This document shows, one piece after another, positions 40,926 to 50,447 of a stretch of 64,000 bases of DNA. Position 1 is the stretch's first letter; every line of letters begins with the position of its first letter. Source of the stretch: Pseudomonas sp. GM78 (GTDB taxonomy: Bacteria > Pseudomonadota > Gammaproteobacteria > Pseudomonadales > Pseudomonadaceae); the NCBI RefSeq assembly GCF_000282475.1, contig NZ_AKJF01000063.1, positions 1 to 64,000 on the forward strand. The letters are read 5' to 3'. The notes beneath the pieces were generated by a model. That model was not told the DNA's origin, made no database searches, and was given only the letters and a program-made list of their open reading frames with translations. The translations under genes and the position numbers were made by a program.

Positions 40926-42263
40926 TTACAGGGTCAATGTAAGCCTGCTGACAAGTGCCCCCGGCAACAACGCCGATGCCGTCGCCCGCTGGCTGTAGGT
41001 GCTCGCCGACAACAGCAATTCGCGCTCCGCGGTCAGCGCTTCCAGCTGTGTGCCCAGCAGACTGTAGGCGCTGTCATCGAAACGCATGGTGCTGACCGGT
41101 GCCTGGATCTTGCCATTCTCGACCCAGAAGGTCGCAAACCGCGTCATGCCGGTCAGGCGTGCCGCCGGTTGATCCGAGAAGTTCAGGTACCACAGGTTGC
41201 TGATGTACAAGCCGGTGCCGAGTTGCTTGAGGATTTGTGCCTCGGGCAAATCCCCGGCCTGCATGTTCAGGGCCGTTGGCGATTCCCCGCCACTGGCGCC
41301 GTTGGCGGTCAATCCGTACTCGGCGGCGCTGCGTGAGCCCACCAGTTGTGCACCGGCCTTGCCTTCGACAATCAGCCCCAGGTCGCTGCGTGGGTAGCCT
41401 TCGTCGGAGAATGCCGGGCTCAGCGAACCGCTGACTTTTTCGTCCAGCGAGACCAACGGGCTGAACGCTTGGTCGCCCCCATAGAGCTTCTGCAGCGGAC
41501 TGCTTTTGCTGGCAATCGACTGCGCCGAAAAACCGCCCCAGCACAGCATGCCCATGATTTCTTCCAGCGCGGCGGGCGCCAGGTAGGCGCGGTACTGACC
41601 CGGCGCCAAGGTGCGCAGCGGCCGTCCCAGGTATTCAAGCTGTTCCCGTGCCTGCTGGAAGCGTTTGGCAAAGCCTTCGCTGTTCCAGTCGTGCCCGGCA
41701 TAGCTGGCCTTCACCGCCTGGCCGTTTTCATGGAACAGGCTGAAATCGAAGTTGAAGCTGTTGGCCTGGTGCCAGCCGAAGGCGCCGGCGGAACTGGCGA
41801 AACCACGGCTGATCGGCCCGGCCGCATAGAACCCGACCAGATCCAGGCCTTCGGCGGCCTGGGTGATTTCGGCAACCACTTGCTCGGTGTCCGGCAGCGG
41901 ATGCTCCTGCACGTTCTGGCTCTGCCAGCCGTTGTAGTTGAGCAGCAGGTAGGGGTCCTGGGGCAATAACGGCAGGGTTTCACGCAGTTGTTGCAGGCCT
42001 TCGGCCAGGCGCTGATGGTCGACTGCAGGATCGCCCGCCAGGGTGATTTGCAGGTCGGCGTGGCGGCCATCGTTGATCAGTTTCAAGCCGATGCTCGCCT
42101 GCTGCACCTGCCCGGCCTGACGCACCTTGGCGTGGTTGAAGCGCACGAAGGCCGACGATTCGGCTGCGTAGCTGAGGGTGAATTGCTCGGGCTCGCGCAA
42201 CGCGTCGCGCAATCGGCTGACCAATGCCTTGAACGCATCGGCCTGGGCTTTCGACGTGGTCAT
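40926..42263 (-). CDS. TldE/PmbA-like metallopeptidase subunit
   Basis: 445 residues. The PmbA/TldD superfamily fold without its own zinc motif; conserved pieces are FYAAGPISRGFASSAG and LGLIVEGKAGAQLVG, with a C-terminal STMRFDDS. In the known TldD/TldE protease this subunit shapes the cleft while the partner carries zinc. The ATG at 42263 overlaps the stop of the upstream TldD-like gene by one base (TGATG), so translation is coupled. It appears to be a second, non-canonical pair, because true tldD and pmbA are usually apart in Pseudomonas. Confidence 0.83.
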   Translation of the reverse strand: MTTSKAQADAFKALVSRLRDALREPEQFTLSYAAESSAFVRFNHAKVRQAGQVQQASIGLKLINDGRHADLQITLAGDPAVDHQRLAEGLQQLRETLPLLPQDPYLLLNYNGWQSQNVQEHPLPDTEQVVAEITQAAEGLDLVGFYAAGPISRGFASSAGAFGWHQANSFNFDFSLFHENGQAVKASYAGHDWNSEGFAKRFQQAREQLEYLGRPLRTLAPGQYRAYLAPAALEEIMGMLCWGGFSAQSIASKSSPLQKLYGGDQAFSPLVSLDEKVSGSLSPAFSDEGYPRSDLGLIVEGKAGAQLVGSRSAAEYGLTANGASGGESPTALNMQAGDLPEAQILKQLGTGLYISNLWYLNFSDQPAARLTGMTRFATFWVENGKIQAPVSTMRFDDSAYSLLGTQLEALTAERELLLSASTYSQRATASALLPGALVSRLTLTL

Positions 42264-43705
42264 CAGCTGTCTCCCCCAAAAACATCAACGTTGCTGAATA
42301 CGCAGGCTGGCGAGGCATGGCCGACGCGAATCACCTGATTCGGTTCGCCCTTGCCACAATTGGGCGTGCCCAGGACCTTGAAGGTGCTGGCATCGCCGAC
42401 TGCGCTGAGACTCTTCCAGAACTGCGCGGAAATCGCCCGGTAATTCGGGTTCTTCACCACACCCTTGAGTTCGCCGTTTTCAATCAACTGGCCCCATTCG
42501 CAACCGAACTGGAACTTGTTGCGCGCGTCGTCGATGGACCAAGAGCGGTTGGTGCTCATCAGGATGCCGTGTTCGATGTTGCCGATCAGTTGCGCAAGCG
42601 GCTGGTCGCCAGGCTCGATGTTGAGGTTGGCCATGCGGTCGATCGGCGGGCGGTTCCAGCCGCAGGCACGGCTGTTGGCGACACCGTTGAGGCCTGCGCG
42701 GAACTGCGAGAGGGCACCGCCCAAGGGGCGCAGTAGCAGGCCTTCGCGAATCAGGAACTGTTTGCTGGCAGCCGTGCCGTCGTCGTCATGGCCATAGCTG
42801 GCGAGCTGTTCGGGAATGTCCGGATCGAAGGTCACATTGAGCAGTTTCGAGCCGTATTGCAGGCGGCCGAAATCTTCGGCTTTGACGAAGCTGGTCCCAG
42901 CATAATTGCGCTCGTCGCCGAGGATGCGGTCCAGTTCCAGCGGGTGGCCGATGGATTCGTGGATCTGCAGCATCATCTGGTCGGGCATCAGCAGCAGGTC
43001 GCGCGGACCTTGCGGGGTGTTCGGTGCCAGCAGCAATTGCAGCGCTTGATCGGCGACCAGCGGGCCGGCACCGACCAGGCCGCAGCGATTGATCACATCC
43101 GCGCCGCCCTGTTGGCCGAAGTTCTCGCGACCCAGGCTGCGGGTCTGGCTGTCGTTACCGTCGTAGGCGGTGACGTCGAGACCCGGGTAGACGAAGCGCT
43201 GGGCCTGGCGCAGTTCGGCGCCGGCGCTGTTGAGGTAAATCTGCTCGACGTGGGTCATGCCCAGGCTGACCTGCCAGCTCACCAGGCGCTCGTCCTTGGG
43301 CACGGCGGCGGATTCGGCCCCCAGCAGCTGGTAGCAGTCGCTCAGGGAGGGGAAGGGCTGGTCGAGGGTCGGCGAGAAGTAATCGGCACGGTCGCTGGAT
43401 ACCGCTTGGTCGCGCAGGTCCAGCAGGGCGTGGGGCTTGAGTCGGCGCGCCTGCTGTTCGGCGCGCTCGAGGGCGGCTTGCAGGCCCTGTTGCGACAGGT
43501 CGTTGGTGGCCGCGTAGGCTTCGACACCGTTGACCCGTACAGTCAGCATGGCGCCTTCATCGCGGCTCAGGCTCGGCGGTTCGGCGACGTTCTTGCGCAC
43601 CGACAGATACTGGCCGGACTCGCGCACATATCGCAGGGAAAAGAATTCGGCGCCCGTACGCAAGGCAGCAAAGCGCTGCTTGAGCTGGGGGTGGAAATCG
43701 AACAT
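42263..43705 (-). CDS. TldD-like zinc metallopeptidase subunit
   Basis: 480 residues from the ATG at 43705 (AAGGAGG upstream). The zinc motif HESIGH (HExxxH) lies in MLQIHESIGHPLELD near residue 255, typical of TldD. Further conserved parts are GWNRPPIDRMANLNIEPG and GILMSTNRSWSIDD. With the overlapping TldE-like gene it should form a heterodimeric protease that degrades unfolded or modified peptides; the E. coli pair also matures microcin B17 and CcdA. No modified-peptide precursor gene was found next to it. Confidence 0.86.
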   Translation of the reverse strand: MFDFHPQLKQRFAALRTGAEFFSLRYVRESGQYLSVRKNVAEPPSLSRDEGAMLTVRVNGVEAYAATNDLSQQGLQAALERAEQQARRLKPHALLDLRDQAVSSDRADYFSPTLDQPFPSLSDCYQLLGAESAAVPKDERLVSWQVSLGMTHVEQIYLNSAGAELRQAQRFVYPGLDVTAYDGNDSQTRSLGRENFGQQGGADVINRCGLVGAGPLVADQALQLLLAPNTPQGPRDLLLMPDQMMLQIHESIGHPLELDRILGDERNYAGTSFVKAEDFGRLQYGSKLLNVTFDPDIPEQLASYGHDDDGTAASKQFLIREGLLLRPLGGALSQFRAGLNGVANSRACGWNRPPIDRMANLNIEPGDQPLAQLIGNIEHGILMSTNRSWSIDDARNKFQFGCEWGQLIENGELKGVVKNPNYRAISAQFWKSLSAVGDASTFKVLGTPNCGKGEPNQVIRVGHASPACVFSNVDVFGGDS

Positions 43706-43841
43706 TCGGGAACCTCCTTGGTATGGAGTGGCGGTGCAGCGGTGCGGCGAGGGGATGGAACGATTGCGCGGCACTAGAGTAGGCCTGCATGGGGGGAGGA
43801 TCAAGCTTGGATCGGTAGAGGTGCGCTGTTTGTAAGGGCCT

Positions 43842-43932
43842 CATCGCGGGCAAGCCCGCTCCCACAGTGGCCGGGGTGGATCACAAATCTGCAATCCAAC
43901 CCGGTACCTGTGGGAGCGAGCTTGCTCGCGAT
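43842..43932. repeat. Hybrid REP pair (GCGGGC unit with GCGAGC unit)
   Basis: ATCGCGGGCAAGCCCGCTCCCA is paired with TGGGAGCGAGCTTGCTCGCGAT: opposite orientation, different stems. Confidence 0.82.
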
Positions 43933-43948
43933 TGGCCGTGACGCGGTG

Positions 43949-45649
43949 TTACGCGGGCTGGCTCACTTCACGCACAGGCTTGCCCTTCACCGGCGCATCG
44001 CCGGCCACATAGTAGGCGGCCTTGCTGCGCGGCAACGGCTTGCGCCCACGGATCTTGTCGGCGATTTTCTCGGCCATCATGATCGTCGGTGCGTTCAGGT
44101 TGCCGGTGGTGATGATCGGCATGATCGAGGCATCGACCACGCGCAGGCCTTGCATGCCATGCACGCGACCTTCGGCATCGACCACGGCCATCTCGTCGGT
44201 GCCCATCTTGCACGAGCAGGACGGGTGGAACGCGGTTTCGGCGTGTTCGCGGATGAACTTGTCCAGCTGCTCATCACTTTGCACGTCGATGCCCGGGCTG
44301 ATTTCGCGGCCACGGAAGGCGTCCAGCGCCGGTTGCTGCATGATTTCACGGGTCAGACGGATGCCGTCGCGGAATTCCTGCCAGTCCTGCTCGGTGGCCA
44401 TGTAGTTGAACAGGATGCTCGGGTGCTGGCGCGGGTCCTTGGACTTGGCCTGGATGCGCCCACGGCTTGGCGAACGCATGGAGCCCATGTGCGCCTGGAA
44501 ACCGTGCTCTTTCACACCGTTGCTGCCGTTGTAGTTAATCGCCACCGGCAGGAAATGGTACTGGATGTTCGGCCATTCGAATTCCGGACGGGTGCGGATG
44601 AAACCGCCGGCTTCGAACTGGTTGCTGGCGCCGATGCCGGTGCCGTTGAACAGCCACTCGGCACCGATGGCCGGTTGATTGTGCAGGAGCAGCGACGGGT
44701 ACAGCGACACCGGTTGGGTGCAGGCGTATTGCAGGTACAGCTCAAGGTGGTCCTGCAGGTTTTCACCGACGCCTGGCAGGTCGTGGACCACCGGAATGTC
44801 GAGCTTGTTCAGCAGCGCGGCCGGGCCGACGCCGGAGCGTTGCAGGATCTGCGGCGAAGCGATGGCGCCGGAGCACAGCAGCACTTCTTTGCGCGCCTTG
44901 GCTTCAACGCGTTCTTCAGCGTCGCCCACCAGGTAACGCACGCCGACCGCACGCTTGCCTTCGAACAGGATCTTGTCGGTCAGGGCGTGGGTGACGATGG
45001 TCAGGGTCGAACGCTTCTTGGCCACGTCCAGGTAACCGCGGGCGGTGGAGGCACGACGACCCTTGGGCGTCACGGTGCGGTCCATCGGGCCGAAGCCTTC
45101 CTGCTGGTAGCCGTTGAGGTCTTCGGTACGCGGGTAACCGGCCTGCACGCCGGCTTCGACCATTGCGTGGAACAGCGGGTTGTTGCCGGCTTTCGGTGTG
45201 GTCACGCTGACCGGGCCTTCACCACCGTGGTAGTCGTTCGGGCCGATGTCGCGGGTTTCCGCCTTGCGGAAATATGGCAGGCAGTCCAGGTACGACCAGT
45301 CCTCGAGACCTGGCAGTTTTGCCCAGCCGTCGTAGTCCATGGCGTTGCCACGGATGTAGCACATGCCGTTGATCAGCGAGGAACCGCCCAGGCCCTTGCC
45401 GCGGCCGCATTCCATCCGGCGACCGTCCATGTGTGGCTCCGGATCGGTTTCGTAGGCCCAGTTGTAACGACGGCCTTGCAGCGGGAACGCCAGGGCGGCC
45501 GGCATCTGCGTGCGGAAGTCCATGCGGTAGTCCGGGCCGCCGGCTTCGAGCAGCAGGACGGTGACGCCTTCGTCTTCAGTCAGACGGGTCGCCAGGGTGT
45601 TACCGGCGGAGCCGGCACCGATGATGATGTAATCGAATTCTTGGGACAT
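43949..45649 (-). CDS. betA: Choline dehydrogenase
   Basis: 566 residues of the GMC oxidoreductase family; start at the ATG of [16 protein letters not shown] (45649). It oxidises choline to betaine aldehyde and can continue to glycine betaine, passing electrons to the membrane chain. Features: FAD motif at the N-terminus, [15 protein letters not shown] (GMC signature 1), [14 protein letters not shown] (signature 2), and HPSCSCKMG with the catalytic His near residue 465. Third gene of betI-betB-betA, 151 bp after betB across a REP pair. Confidence 0.96.
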   Translation of the reverse strand: MSQEFDYIIIGAGSAGNTLATRLTEDEGVTVLLLEAGGPDYRMDFRTQMPAALAFPLQGRRYNWAYETDPEPHMDGRRMECGRGKGLGGSSLINGMCYIRGNAMDYDGWAKLPGLEDWSYLDCLPYFRKAETRDIGPNDYHGGEGPVSVTTPKAGNNPLFHAMVEAGVQAGYPRTEDLNGYQQEGFGPMDRTVTPKGRRASTARGYLDVAKKRSTLTIVTHALTDKILFEGKRAVGVRYLVGDAEERVEAKARKEVLLCSGAIASPQILQRSGVGPAALLNKLDIPVVHDLPGVGENLQDHLELYLQYACTQPVSLYPSLLLHNQPAIGAEWLFNGTGIGASNQFEAGGFIRTRPEFEWPNIQYHFLPVAINYNGSNGVKEHGFQAHMGSMRSPSRGRIQAKSKDPRQHPSILFNYMATEQDWQEFRDGIRLTREIMQQPALDAFRGREISPGIDVQSDEQLDKFIREHAETAFHPSCSCKMGTDEMAVVDAEGRVHGMQGLRVVDASIMPIITTGNLNAPTIMMAEKIADKIRGRKPLPRSKAAYYVAGDAPVKGKPVREVSQPA

Positions 45650-45706
45650 TGAATGCACCCTCTTTGATAGTGGTCAGGTCGGGCCTCGGCGAGTGCTGCG
45701 CACTCG

Positions 45707-45770
45707 ATCGCCAGCAGGCTGGCTCCCACAGTGGAATGCGTACTCCTGTGGGAGCCAGCCTGCTGGCGAT
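45707..45770. repeat. REP pair, GCCAGC stem type, inside the bet operon
   Basis: ATCGCCAGCAGGCTGGCTCCCA and its inverse, about 20 bp apart, between betB and betA. Confidence 0.85.
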
Positions 45771-45800
45771 GACGGCCTCGCAGGCGAAGCGGATATCGCC

Positions 45801-47273
45801 TTAGAACACCGAGACGTAATCGCCCAGCTCGACCTGTACCGATTTGATGCGGGTGAAGTTGTTCAGCGAGCTGATGCCGTTTTCACGACCAACACCCGAC
45901 TGCTTGTAGCCGCCGACCGGCATCTTCGCGTCGGACTCGCCCCAGGCGTTGATCCAGCAGATACCGGCTTCCAGTTGGTGAATCACGCGGTGGGCGCGGT
46001 TCAGGTCCTTGGTGACGATACCGGCGGCCAGGCCGAAGTCGGTGTCGTTGGCGCGACGGATCACTTCTTCCTCGGTCTCGTAGGTGAGGATCGCCATCAC
46101 CGGGCCAAAGATTTCTTCACGCACGATGGTCATGTCGTCGGTGCAGTCGGTGAACACGGTTGGCGCGACGAAGGCGCCCTTGGCGAATTCGCCGTCGGTC
46201 AGGCGTTCGCCGCCGCACAGCAGGCGAGCACCTTCTTCCTTGCCCTTGGCGATGTAGCCCAGCACGCTTTCCATGTGGGCGAAGCTGACCAGCGGACCGA
46301 AGTTGGTGTTTTCGTCTTCCGGGTTGCCGACGCGGATGCGCGCGACACGTTCAACGATCTTGGCTTCGAAAGCGGCTTTCAGGTGCGCCGGTACGAACAC
46401 GCGAGTGCCGTTGGTGCAGACCTGGCCGGAGCTGTAGAAGTTGGCCATCATCGCGGTGTCGGCGGCGCGGTCGAGGTCGGCGTCGTCGCAGATGATCAGC
46501 GGCGACTTGCCACCCAGTTCCATGGTCACATCCTTGAGCGAAGAGCTCGAAGCGCTGGCCATGACTTTCTTGCCGGTGTCGGTGCCGCCGGTGAACGAGA
46601 CTTTCTCGATGCGCGGGTGCTCGGTCAACCAGGTGCCGACTTCACGGCCGCTGCCGGTCAGGACGTTGAACACACCCGCTGGCAGGCCGGCTTCGGTGTA
46701 GATCTCGGCCAGTTTCAGGGTGGTCAGCGAGGTGACTTCGCTTGGCTTGAAGATCATCGCGTTACCGGCGGCCAGGGCCGGTGCGGATTTCCACAGGGCG
46801 ATCTGGATCGGGTAGTTCCACGCGCCGATACCGGCCACGACGCCCAGCGGCTCGCGACGGGTGTAGACGAACGAAGTGGTGCGCAGCGGGATCTGCTCGC
46901 CTTCGATGGCGGGTACCAGGCCTGCGTAGTATTCCAGCACGTCGGCGCCGGTGACGATGTCGACGTAGCGGGTTTCGGAGTACGACTTGCCGGTGTCCAG
47001 GGTTTCCAGGGCGGCCAGTTCATCGTTGCGCTCGCGCAGGATGTCCACGGCGCGACGCAGGATGCGCGAACGCTCCATGGCGGTCATCGCGGCCCAGATT
47101 TTCTGGCCCTTTTCGGCGCTGACCACGGCGCGCTCGACGTCTTCCTTAGTGGCACGTTGTACTTTTGCGAGGACTTCGCCGTTAGCCGGGTTGATGGCTT
47201 CGAACGTGGCGTCGCTGCCAGCGTCACTGTAGCCGCCATCGATGTAGAGTTTTTGCAGTTCGAAACGGGCCAT
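45801..47273 (-). CDS. betB: Betaine aldehyde dehydrogenase
   Basis: 490 residues, the family length. It oxidises betaine aldehyde to glycine betaine with NAD(P). Motifs: [19 protein letters not shown], the nucleotide loop FTGGTDTGK, the catalytic Glu in MELGGKSP, and the catalytic Cys in [13 protein letters not shown] near residue 286. ATG at 47273 has GAGGAC upstream. It lies 61 bp after betI. Confidence 0.97.
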   Translation of the reverse strand: MARFELQKLYIDGGYSDAGSDATFEAINPANGEVLAKVQRATKEDVERAVVSAEKGQKIWAAMTAMERSRILRRAVDILRERNDELAALETLDTGKSYSETRYVDIVTGADVLEYYAGLVPAIEGEQIPLRTTSFVYTRREPLGVVAGIGAWNYPIQIALWKSAPALAAGNAMIFKPSEVTSLTTLKLAEIYTEAGLPAGVFNVLTGSGREVGTWLTEHPRIEKVSFTGGTDTGKKVMASASSSSLKDVTMELGGKSPLIICDDADLDRAADTAMMANFYSSGQVCTNGTRVFVPAHLKAAFEAKIVERVARIRVGNPEDENTNFGPLVSFAHMESVLGYIAKGKEEGARLLCGGERLTDGEFAKGAFVAPTVFTDCTDDMTIVREEIFGPVMAILTYETEEEVIRRANDTDFGLAAGIVTKDLNRAHRVIHQLEAGICWINAWGESDAKMPVGGYKQSGVGRENGISSLNNFTRIKSVQVELGDYVSVF

Positions 47274-47334
47274 AAAGTCCTCGCAAGTGCATAAAGTGAT
47301 TGGCGCGTTCGGGGGTTGAGCGTTCTGTTGTGCT

Positions 47335-47928
47335 CTAACTCACCCGCTTGGCCAGTTGGATATCCATGTATTCGTAAGCGATCCGTTGCGCCTGCTCGGT
47401 GTCGAAAGCATCTCCCGACAGCGCGCCGCGCAACCACAAGCCGTCAATCAACGCTGCCAGGCCCCGGGCCGCACTGCGCGCTTCGACAAGCGGCAACACG
47501 CGGCGGAACTGGCAGCACAGGTTGGAATACAGACGGTGATCGTTGATCCGCTGCAACCTGTGCAAAGACGGCTGGTGCATGCTGGTGGCCCAAAAGGCCA
47601 GCCAGGTTTTCATTGCCGGGCCATTGACCTGGCTGGCGTCGAAGTTGCCTTCGATGATCACCTGCAGATGCGCCCGCGGGCTGTCATCTGTCAGCGCCAA
47701 GCGGCGCGCGGTGACGTTCTCGCTCAGGACCGTCATCAGGTACCCCATGGTGGCGGCAATCAGGCCGTTCTTGTCCTGAAAGTAATGACTGATGATGCCA
47801 TTCGAGACACCGGCCAAACGGGCGATCAGCGCAATGCTGGCGTCCCCCATTCCGACCTGGTCGACCGCCAGCAAAGTGGCTTCGATCAACTGCTGGCGAC
47901 GGATGGGTTGCATACCGACCTTGGGCAT
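47335..47928 (-). CDS. betI: TetR-family repressor BetI
   Basis: 197 residues from the ATG at 47928 (GGAGATG upstream). The TetR helix-turn-helix is [19 protein letters not shown] (residues about 30-50); the C-terminal choline-sensing domain matches BetI ([38 protein letters not shown]-like segment). It represses the bet genes until choline is present. It heads betIBA and faces betT across a region with a 20 bp palindromic operator at 47999-48018. Confidence 0.95.
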   Translation of the reverse strand: MPKVGMQPIRRQQLIEATLLAVDQVGMGDASIALIARLAGVSNGIISHYFQDKNGLIAATMGYLMTVLSENVTARRLALTDDSPRAHLQVIIEGNFDASQVNGPAMKTWLAFWATSMHQPSLHRLQRINDHRLYSNLCCQFRRVLPLVEARSAARGLAALIDGLWLRGALSGDAFDTEQAQRIAYEYMDIQLAKRVS

Positions 47929-47998
47929 CTTGCACATCTCCTTAGGCCTTCCGGCAGACGCAAGACGTCTATCGGATTGAGGGCCAGTCTATTTTGTT

Positions 47999-48018
47999 TT
48001 GATTGAACGTTCAATCAA
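47999..48018. promoter_or_regulatory. BetI operator between betI and betT
   Basis: TTGATTGAACGTTCAATCAA is a perfect 20 bp palindrome, 71 bp before betI and 234 bp before betT. It has the form of known BetI boxes. Binding at one site could control both directions. Confidence 0.82.
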
Positions 48019-48100
48019 CAAAGAATAAGATCTGCGACAAATCGTCGCTGCCTACAGATTTTTCCTACGCGTAGCGGCGAAAAAAACGACTTCCGAAAAT

Positions 48101-48141
48101 GCTCGAAACCCACGCGCTACGGCGTTAAAGGGGGTTCGAGC
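48101..48141 (+). other. Hairpin in the betT leader
   Basis: GCTCGAAACCC pairs with GGGTTCGAGC (one bulged A), enclosing about 20 bases, roughly 110 bp before betT. It is followed by CTTTG, too poor in T for a clear terminator. It might affect the betT leader. Nothing else is recognised in 48019-48251 apart from the short palindrome CTACGCGTAG at 48065. Confidence 0.4.
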
Positions 48142-48251
48142 TTTGTCGGGCTGTCTTTATATCACCCGCTGGTCGGCTGCCCACTAAGCGATTGGTCGGG
48201 TAACACGTTTGTCTTGCGTTCTTCTCTCGCACTGCCCGGAGCATCTGTGCC

Positions 48252-50249
48252 ATGAGTTCTGCCTCGCTAATAAAGACCCCACCCGAGAAGGTGACGGTCA
48301 ACGGTTGGGTGTTCTACACCTCTACCGCGTTGATTCTGTTGTTGACCGCCATTCTGATCATCGCCCCGCAAGAGGCCGGCAGACTGCTCGGTACGGCGCA
48401 AGCCTGGTTGTCCCGCAGCTTCGGCTGGTACTACATGGTGGTGATTGCCGCCTACCTGATCTTCGTGGTCGGCCTGGCGTTCTCGTCCTACGGCAAGCTC
48501 AAGCTGGGCAGCAAGGACGACACCCCGGACTTCAGCTACGGCGCCTGGGCGGGGATGCTGTTCTCGTCGGGTATCGGCATCTCGCTGCTGTACTTCGGTG
48601 CGTCCGAGCCGCTGGATCACTATTTCAACCCGCCCGAAGGCGTGGCCGGCAGCAACCTGGCCGCGCGACAGGCCGTGCAGCTCACCTTCCTGCACTGGGG
48701 CCTGCATGGCTGGGCGATCTACGCCCTGGTCGGCCTGGCGGTGGCGTACTTTGCCTACCGGCATAACCAGCCGCTGGCGTTGCGTTCGGCGCTGTATCCG
48801 CTGGTGGGCGAGCGTTGGGTCAAGGGCGCAGCAGGTCATGCGGTGGACGGTTTCGGCATGTTCGTGACCCTGCTGGGCCTGGTGACCAACCTGGGGATTG
48901 GTTCGCTGCAGGTGTCATCGGGCCTGGAAAACCTGTTCGGCATGGAGCACAGCAACACCAACCTGCTGATCGTGATCATCGTGATGAGCACCGTGGCGAC
49001 CATCGCTGCCGTGTCGGGCGTGGAAAACGGCATCCGTCGTCTGTCCAACCTGAATATCGTGCTGTTCAGTGGCCTGCTGATTTTCGTGCTGCTGTTCGGC
49101 CCGACCCTGCACCTGCTCAACGGCTTCGTGCAGAACGTCGGCGATTACCTGAACGGCGTGGTGCTGAAGACCTTCGACCTCTATGTGTACGAAGGCGACA
49201 GTGAGAAGTCCGACCGCTGGTTGGGCCTGTGGACCCTGTTCTACTGGGCGTGGTGGATTTCCTGGGCGCCATTCGTAGGCATGTTCGTCGCGCGTATTTC
49301 CCGTGGTCGCACGGTGCGTGAAATGGTCGCTGGCGTGCTGCTGATTCCGCTGGGTTTCACCCTGGCGTGGCTGTCGATCTTCGGTAACTCGGCCCTGGAC
49401 CTGGTGATGAACCATGGGGCGGTGGAGCTGGGCAAGACGGCGCTGGAACAGCCGTCCATGGCGATCTACCAGTTGCTTGAGCATTACCCGGCATCGAAAG
49501 TGGTGATCGGTGTCTCGATTTTCGTGGGCTTTGTACTGTTCCTGACGCCGGCGGATTCCGGTGCGGTGATGATGGCCAACCTGTCGTGCAAGGGCGGTAA
49601 CGTCGACGAAGATGCGCCGCACTGGCTGCGGATCTTCTGGTCGGTGGTGATCACCCTGGTGACCATCGGCCTGCTGTTCGCCGGTAACTTCGAAGCCATG
49701 CAAACCATGGTGGTACTGGCCGGCCTGCCGTTCTCGGTGGTGTTGGTGTTCTTCATGTTCGGCTTGCACAAGGCCATGCGCCAGGACGTGCAGATCGAAC
49801 AGGAGCAGGCGGAACTGGCGGCACGCGGTCGTCGTGGCTTTAGCGAGCGTTTGACGCAGCTGGACCTGCAACCAAGCCAGTCGGTGGTACAACGCTTCAT
49901 GGACAAGCATGTGAGCCCGGCTTTGCAGGATGCGACGACGCAAATGCGTGCCCAAGGCCTGGAAGTGCAGACGCTGCTGGGCAAGTCCAAGCGTTGCATG
50001 GGCGTGCGGGTCGAGATGGAAGAGGGCAACCCTTTTGTCTACGAAGTCAGCCTGGACGGCTACCTGGCGACGCCAACCGAATCGGCGCAATCCGATGAGG
50101 CGCGTCAGCGTTACTACCGCGCCGAGGTGTACCTGCACAACGGCAGCCAGGACTACGACTTGATGGGTTTCACCCAGGATCAGATCACCCGTGACGTGCT
50201 CGATCAGTTTGAAAGCCATCGGCAGCTGCTTGGCCGGGTGTATAGCTAA
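48252..50249 (+). CDS. betT: High-affinity choline transporter BetT, BCCT family
   Basis: 665 residues and twelve membrane segments. The BCCT signature is seen in WTLFYWAWWISWAPFVGMF near residue 325, with GSGIGISLLYFGASEP early on. It brings choline in with protons. The long cytoplasmic C-terminus (about 530-665) resembles that of BetT forms whose activity responds to osmolarity. It is divergent from betIBA and convergent with choXWV, separated from it by a REP pair and a terminator. Confidence 0.95.
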   Translation: MSSASLIKTPPEKVTVNGWVFYTSTALILLLTAILIIAPQEAGRLLGTAQAWLSRSFGWYYMVVIAAYLIFVVGLAFSSYGKLKLGSKDDTPDFSYGAWAGMLFSSGIGISLLYFGASEPLDHYFNPPEGVAGSNLAARQAVQLTFLHWGLHGWAIYALVGLAVAYFAYRHNQPLALRSALYPLVGERWVKGAAGHAVDGFGMFVTLLGLVTNLGIGSLQVSSGLENLFGMEHSNTNLLIVIIVMSTVATIAAVSGVENGIRRLSNLNIVLFSGLLIFVLLFGPTLHLLNGFVQNVGDYLNGVVLKTFDLYVYEGDSEKSDRWLGLWTLFYWAWWISWAPFVGMFVARISRGRTVREMVAGVLLIPLGFTLAWLSIFGNSALDLVMNHGAVELGKTALEQPSMAIYQLLEHYPASKVVIGVSIFVGFVLFLTPADSGAVMMANLSCKGGNVDEDAPHWLRIFWSVVITLVTIGLLFAGNFEAMQTMVVLAGLPFSVVLVFFMFGLHKAMRQDVQIEQEQAELAARGRRGFSERLTQLDLQPSQSVVQRFMDKHVSPALQDATTQMRAQGLEVQTLLGKSKRCMGVRVEMEEGNPFVYEVSLDGYLATPTESAQSDEARQRYYRAEVYLHNGSQDYDLMGFTQDQITRDVLDQFESHRQLLGRVYS

Positions 50250-50296
50250 GTTCTGAACTGATGCGGTGCTTCTGTCTGAAGCACCGCGTCAGCATC

Positions 50297-50360
50297 ATCG
50301 CCAGCAGGCTGGCTCCCACATTGGAATGCATTCCCCTGTGGGAGCCAGCCTGTTGGCGAT
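50297..50360. repeat. REP pair, GCCAGC stem type
   Basis: ATCGCCAGCAGGCTGGCTCCCA and an inverse copy with one change (GTTGGC), between convergent betT and choV. Confidence 0.83.
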
Positions 50361-50403
50361 GGGACCTACAACTTCAACACGGCATCGCCCGCTGTCCCGA
50401 TAA

Positions 50404-50436
50404 ACAAAAACGCCGCGATCTCTCGCGGCGTTTTTG
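50404..50436. terminator. Bidirectional terminator between betT and choV
   Basis: ACAAAAACGCCGCGA pairs with TCGCGGCGTTTTTGT around a four-base loop; T-runs exist on both strands. Confidence 0.92.
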
Positions 50437-50447
50437 TGTCTGTTGCC

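Noticed and set aside
43910-45652. 580-codon plus-strand open frame opposite betA
   Set aside because: betA is unambiguous on the minus strand and the frame shows no motif.
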